From Streptomyces sp. NBC_00271 (lineage in GTDB: Bacteria; Actinomycetota; Actinomycetes; Streptomycetales; Streptomycetaceae): DNA of 64,000 nt. How positions within the stretch are numbered: the first letter of the stretch is position 1; each line of letters opens with the position of its first letter. The notes under the pieces are model-generated. The model saw only the letters and a program-made list of their open reading frames with translations, made no database searches and was not told where the DNA came from. This document shows positions 62,617 to 64,000 of this stretch, piece by piece. The position numbers and the translations under genes were made by a program. Location of the stretch: positions 372,001 to 436,000 of the forward strand of contig NZ_CP108070.1 in the NCBI RefSeq assembly GCF_036178845.1, in the 5' to 3' direction.

Positions 62617-63897
62617 GTGATTTCCGTGGAGGACTGGGCAGAGATCCGCAGGCTGCACCGGGCCGAGCAGATGCCGATCCGGGCGATCGCCCGGCAGCTG
62701 GGCATCTCGAAGAACACCGTGAAGCGGGCCCTGGCCACGGACCGGCCGCCGGTCTACTCGCGGCCGCCGAAGGGCTCGGCGGTCGACGCGGTCGAGCCGC
62801 AGATCCGGGAACTGCTGAAGCAGACCCCGACGATGCCGGCGACCGTGATCGCCGAGCGGATCGGCTGGGAGCGCGGGATGACCGTCCTCAAAGAACGCGT
62901 ACGCGAGCTGCGGCCGGCCTATCTGCCCGTCGATCCGGTCTCGCGCACGACGTATCAGCCCGGCGAGCTGGCTCAGTGCGACCTGTGGTTCCCGCCCGTC
63001 GACATCCCGCTCGGATACGGGCAGAGCGGCCGGCCTCCGGTGCTCGTGATGGTGTCCGGCTACTCGCGGATCATCGCCGCGCGGATGCTGCCCACCCGCA
63101 CCACCGGCGACCTGATCGACGGGCACTGGAAGCTTCTGACCGGCTGGGATGCAGTGCCGCGGATGCTGGTCTGGGACAACGAGGCCGGGATCGGCCGGGG
63201 CAAGGTGACCGGGGACTTCGCTGCGTTCGCGGGCCTGCTCGCCACCCGGATCTATCTCTGCCGGCCTCGCGATCCCGAAGCGAAAGGGCTGGTGGAGAGG
63301 GCGAATGGCTATCTGGAGACCAGCTTCCTTCCCGGCCGCACCTTCACCGGGGCCGATGACTTCAACACCCAGCTGACTGCCTGGCTGGCCGTCGCCAACC
63401 GGCGCCAGCACCGCACCCTGGGCGCCCGTCCGGTTGACCGGTGGGAGGCCGACCGGGCCCAGATGCTCGCCCTGCCGCCGGTCGACCCGCCACGCTGGTG
63501 GCGTTTCGCGACCCGCATCGGCCGCGACCACTACATCCGCGTCGACACCTGCGACTATTCCGTGCACCCCTTGGCCATCGGCAAGAAAGTCCAGGTCCGC
63601 ACCGACACCGACGAAGTCATCGTCACTCTCACCCCCGGCGGGGCGGAAGTCGCGCGCCATCCGCGGTGCTGGGCCAAGCAGCAGACCATCACCGACCCGG
63701 ACCATGCCCGCGCCGCCGCCCTCCTGCGCGGCGACTATCGCCACCACCAAGCCTCCCAGGCCCTCGCCGCCCGTGGGCAAAACGCTGCGACAGCCAGTGA
63801 TCTCGTCGAGGTCGAGCAGCGCCAACTCGACTCCTATGACCGCATGTTCACCCTCATCGAGGGTGGCGGCGGACACGACGAGCCGGAGGTCTCCTGA
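62617..63897 (+). CDS. istA: IS21-family transposase IstA
   Basis: The product has about 426 residues. The N-terminal HTH is MPIRAIARQLGISKNTVKRA. The DDE core shows Asp in GELAQCDLWFPPVD, Asp in MLVWDNEAGIGRG and Glu in DPEAKGLVERANGYLETSFL. The C-terminal part has a beta-barrel domain (HYIRVDTCDYSVHPLAIGKK). GTG 62617 with GGAG upstream is favoured over TTG 62593. The stop overlaps the istB start by one base. Confidence 0.9.
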   Translation: MISVEDWAEIRRLHRAEQMPIRAIARQLGISKNTVKRALATDRPPVYSRPPKGSAVDAVEPQIRELLKQTPTMPATVIAERIGWERGMTVLKERVRELRPAYLPVDPVSRTTYQPGELAQCDLWFPPVDIPLGYGQSGRPPVLVMVSGYSRIIAARMLPTRTTGDLIDGHWKLLTGWDAVPRMLVWDNEAGIGRGKVTGDFAAFAGLLATRIYLCRPRDPEAKGLVERANGYLETSFLPGRTFTGADDFNTQLTAWLAVANRRQHRTLGARPVDRWEADRAQMLALPPVDPPRWWRFATRIGRDHYIRVDTCDYSVHPLAIGKKVQVRTDTDEVIVTLTPGGAEVARHPRCWAKQQTITDPDHARAAALLRGDYRHHQASQALAARGQNAATASDLVEVEQRQLDSYDRMFTLIEGGGGHDEPEVS

Positions 63898-64000
63898 TGC
63901 CCGCCACCACCAAGACCGCCGCCGCGGACAAGCCCAGGACGGGCCGTCAGACCGCCGCCGACCTGTCCTTCCTCGCCCGGGCGATGAAGGCCCCGGCCCT
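63897..64000 (+). CDS. istB: IS21-family helper ATPase IstB, 5' part
   Basis: ATG 63897 overlaps the istA stop. The visible residues (MPATTKTAAADKPRTGRQTA and ADLSFLARAMKAPA) match the N-terminal domain of actinomycete IstB (F-L-A-R-A-L-K-A-P). The AAA+ domain lies beyond the window end. Confidence 0.8.
   Translation, partial: MPATTKTAAADKPRTGRQTAADLSFLARAMKAPA

Larger units (their letters stand above)
62514..64000 (+). mobile_element. IS21-family element, left part (continues beyond the window)
   Basis: The left end probably starts TGTCGGCGACGGGTG at 62514, where the IS630 frame breaks. It contains repeated words ending TGACC (GTGACCC, CTGACCC) before istA. The istA-istB pair follows and the right end is outside the window. 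Confidence 0.75.

Noticed and set aside
61882..63876. 664-codon reverse-strand frame over IS630 and istA
   Set aside because: Shadow frame of the two forward transposases; no family features.
1..64000. linear replicon telomere or replication origin
   Set aside because: No set of terminal palindromes, DnaA boxes, or rep/tap/tpg genes was seen; the chromosome-arm or plasmid setting is inferred only from gene content.

Overview
The window is about 72% G+C with strong third-position G/C bias. Its gene families (DUF2231, SPW, DUF5133, DUF6131-like, DUF574 methyltransferases, DesK-like kinase/NarL regulator pairs, srs-like type III PKS genes) point to a Streptomyces replicon. The density of insertion sequences, relics and broken genes looks like an accessory arm of the linear chromosome or a large linear plasmid. 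No rRNA, convincing tRNA, replication origin or cas gene was seen.

Layout. 0.4-4.0 kb: a type III polyketide synthase operon (PKS, ICMT-like methyltransferase, FAD oxygenase) with a divergent UbiA prenyltransferase, probably making a phenolic or quinone lipid. 4.1-8.2 kb: a SpoIIE-type phosphatase, an IS5-family element carrying a DUF3995 membrane gene, and an hsp20 relic. 8.4-15.6 kb: small stress-type genes (MerR, DUF5133, hydrophilic protein, 51-residue membrane protein, hemerythrin, DUF2231, SPW, damaged CutA). 15.7-20.8 kb: broken TPR regulator, SRAP, Ku and integrase genes. 20.8-26.7 kb: MarR-controlled hydrolase, two GNAT proteins, a methyltransferase and a PIG-L deacetylase. 27.0-34.0 kb: DnaB relic, rhomboid-like protein, a two-component system and HEAT or hypothetical genes. 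34.5-41.6 kb: scattered type I-E-like CRISPR repeats invaded by mobile DNA. 41.6-45.9 kb: SUKH protein and fragments of Ku, DnaE2 and CocE. 45.9-52.5 kb: an IS1182/glycosidase fusion, a second two-component system, and a VOC protein. 52.5-64 kb: a group II intron inside an IS110 gene, many relics, an LRV-repeat gene bounded by perfect inverted repeats, an IS630 relic and the start of an IS21 element.

Main discoveries. (1) The IS110 element at 39045-40363 has a readable bridge RNA. Its guide segments match both the element ends and the actual insertion site, which are the E-N-T-N-G codons of an IS30 transposase. (2) A 576-bp element with TG...CA ends (36083-36658) carries only a HEAT-repeat gene. 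It sits in a CRISPR spacer, and removing it with one 5-bp target duplication restores a spacer of exactly 32 nt. (3) A second transposase-free element (59379-61530, 25-bp perfect inverted repeats, CTAG duplication) carries an LRV/HEAT-type repeat gene. (4) The IS5 element at 5779-7488 carries a membrane-protein passenger and used the TAA stop codon of the upstream gene as its target.

All calls come from reading the sequence and from recalled family features. No database search was run.
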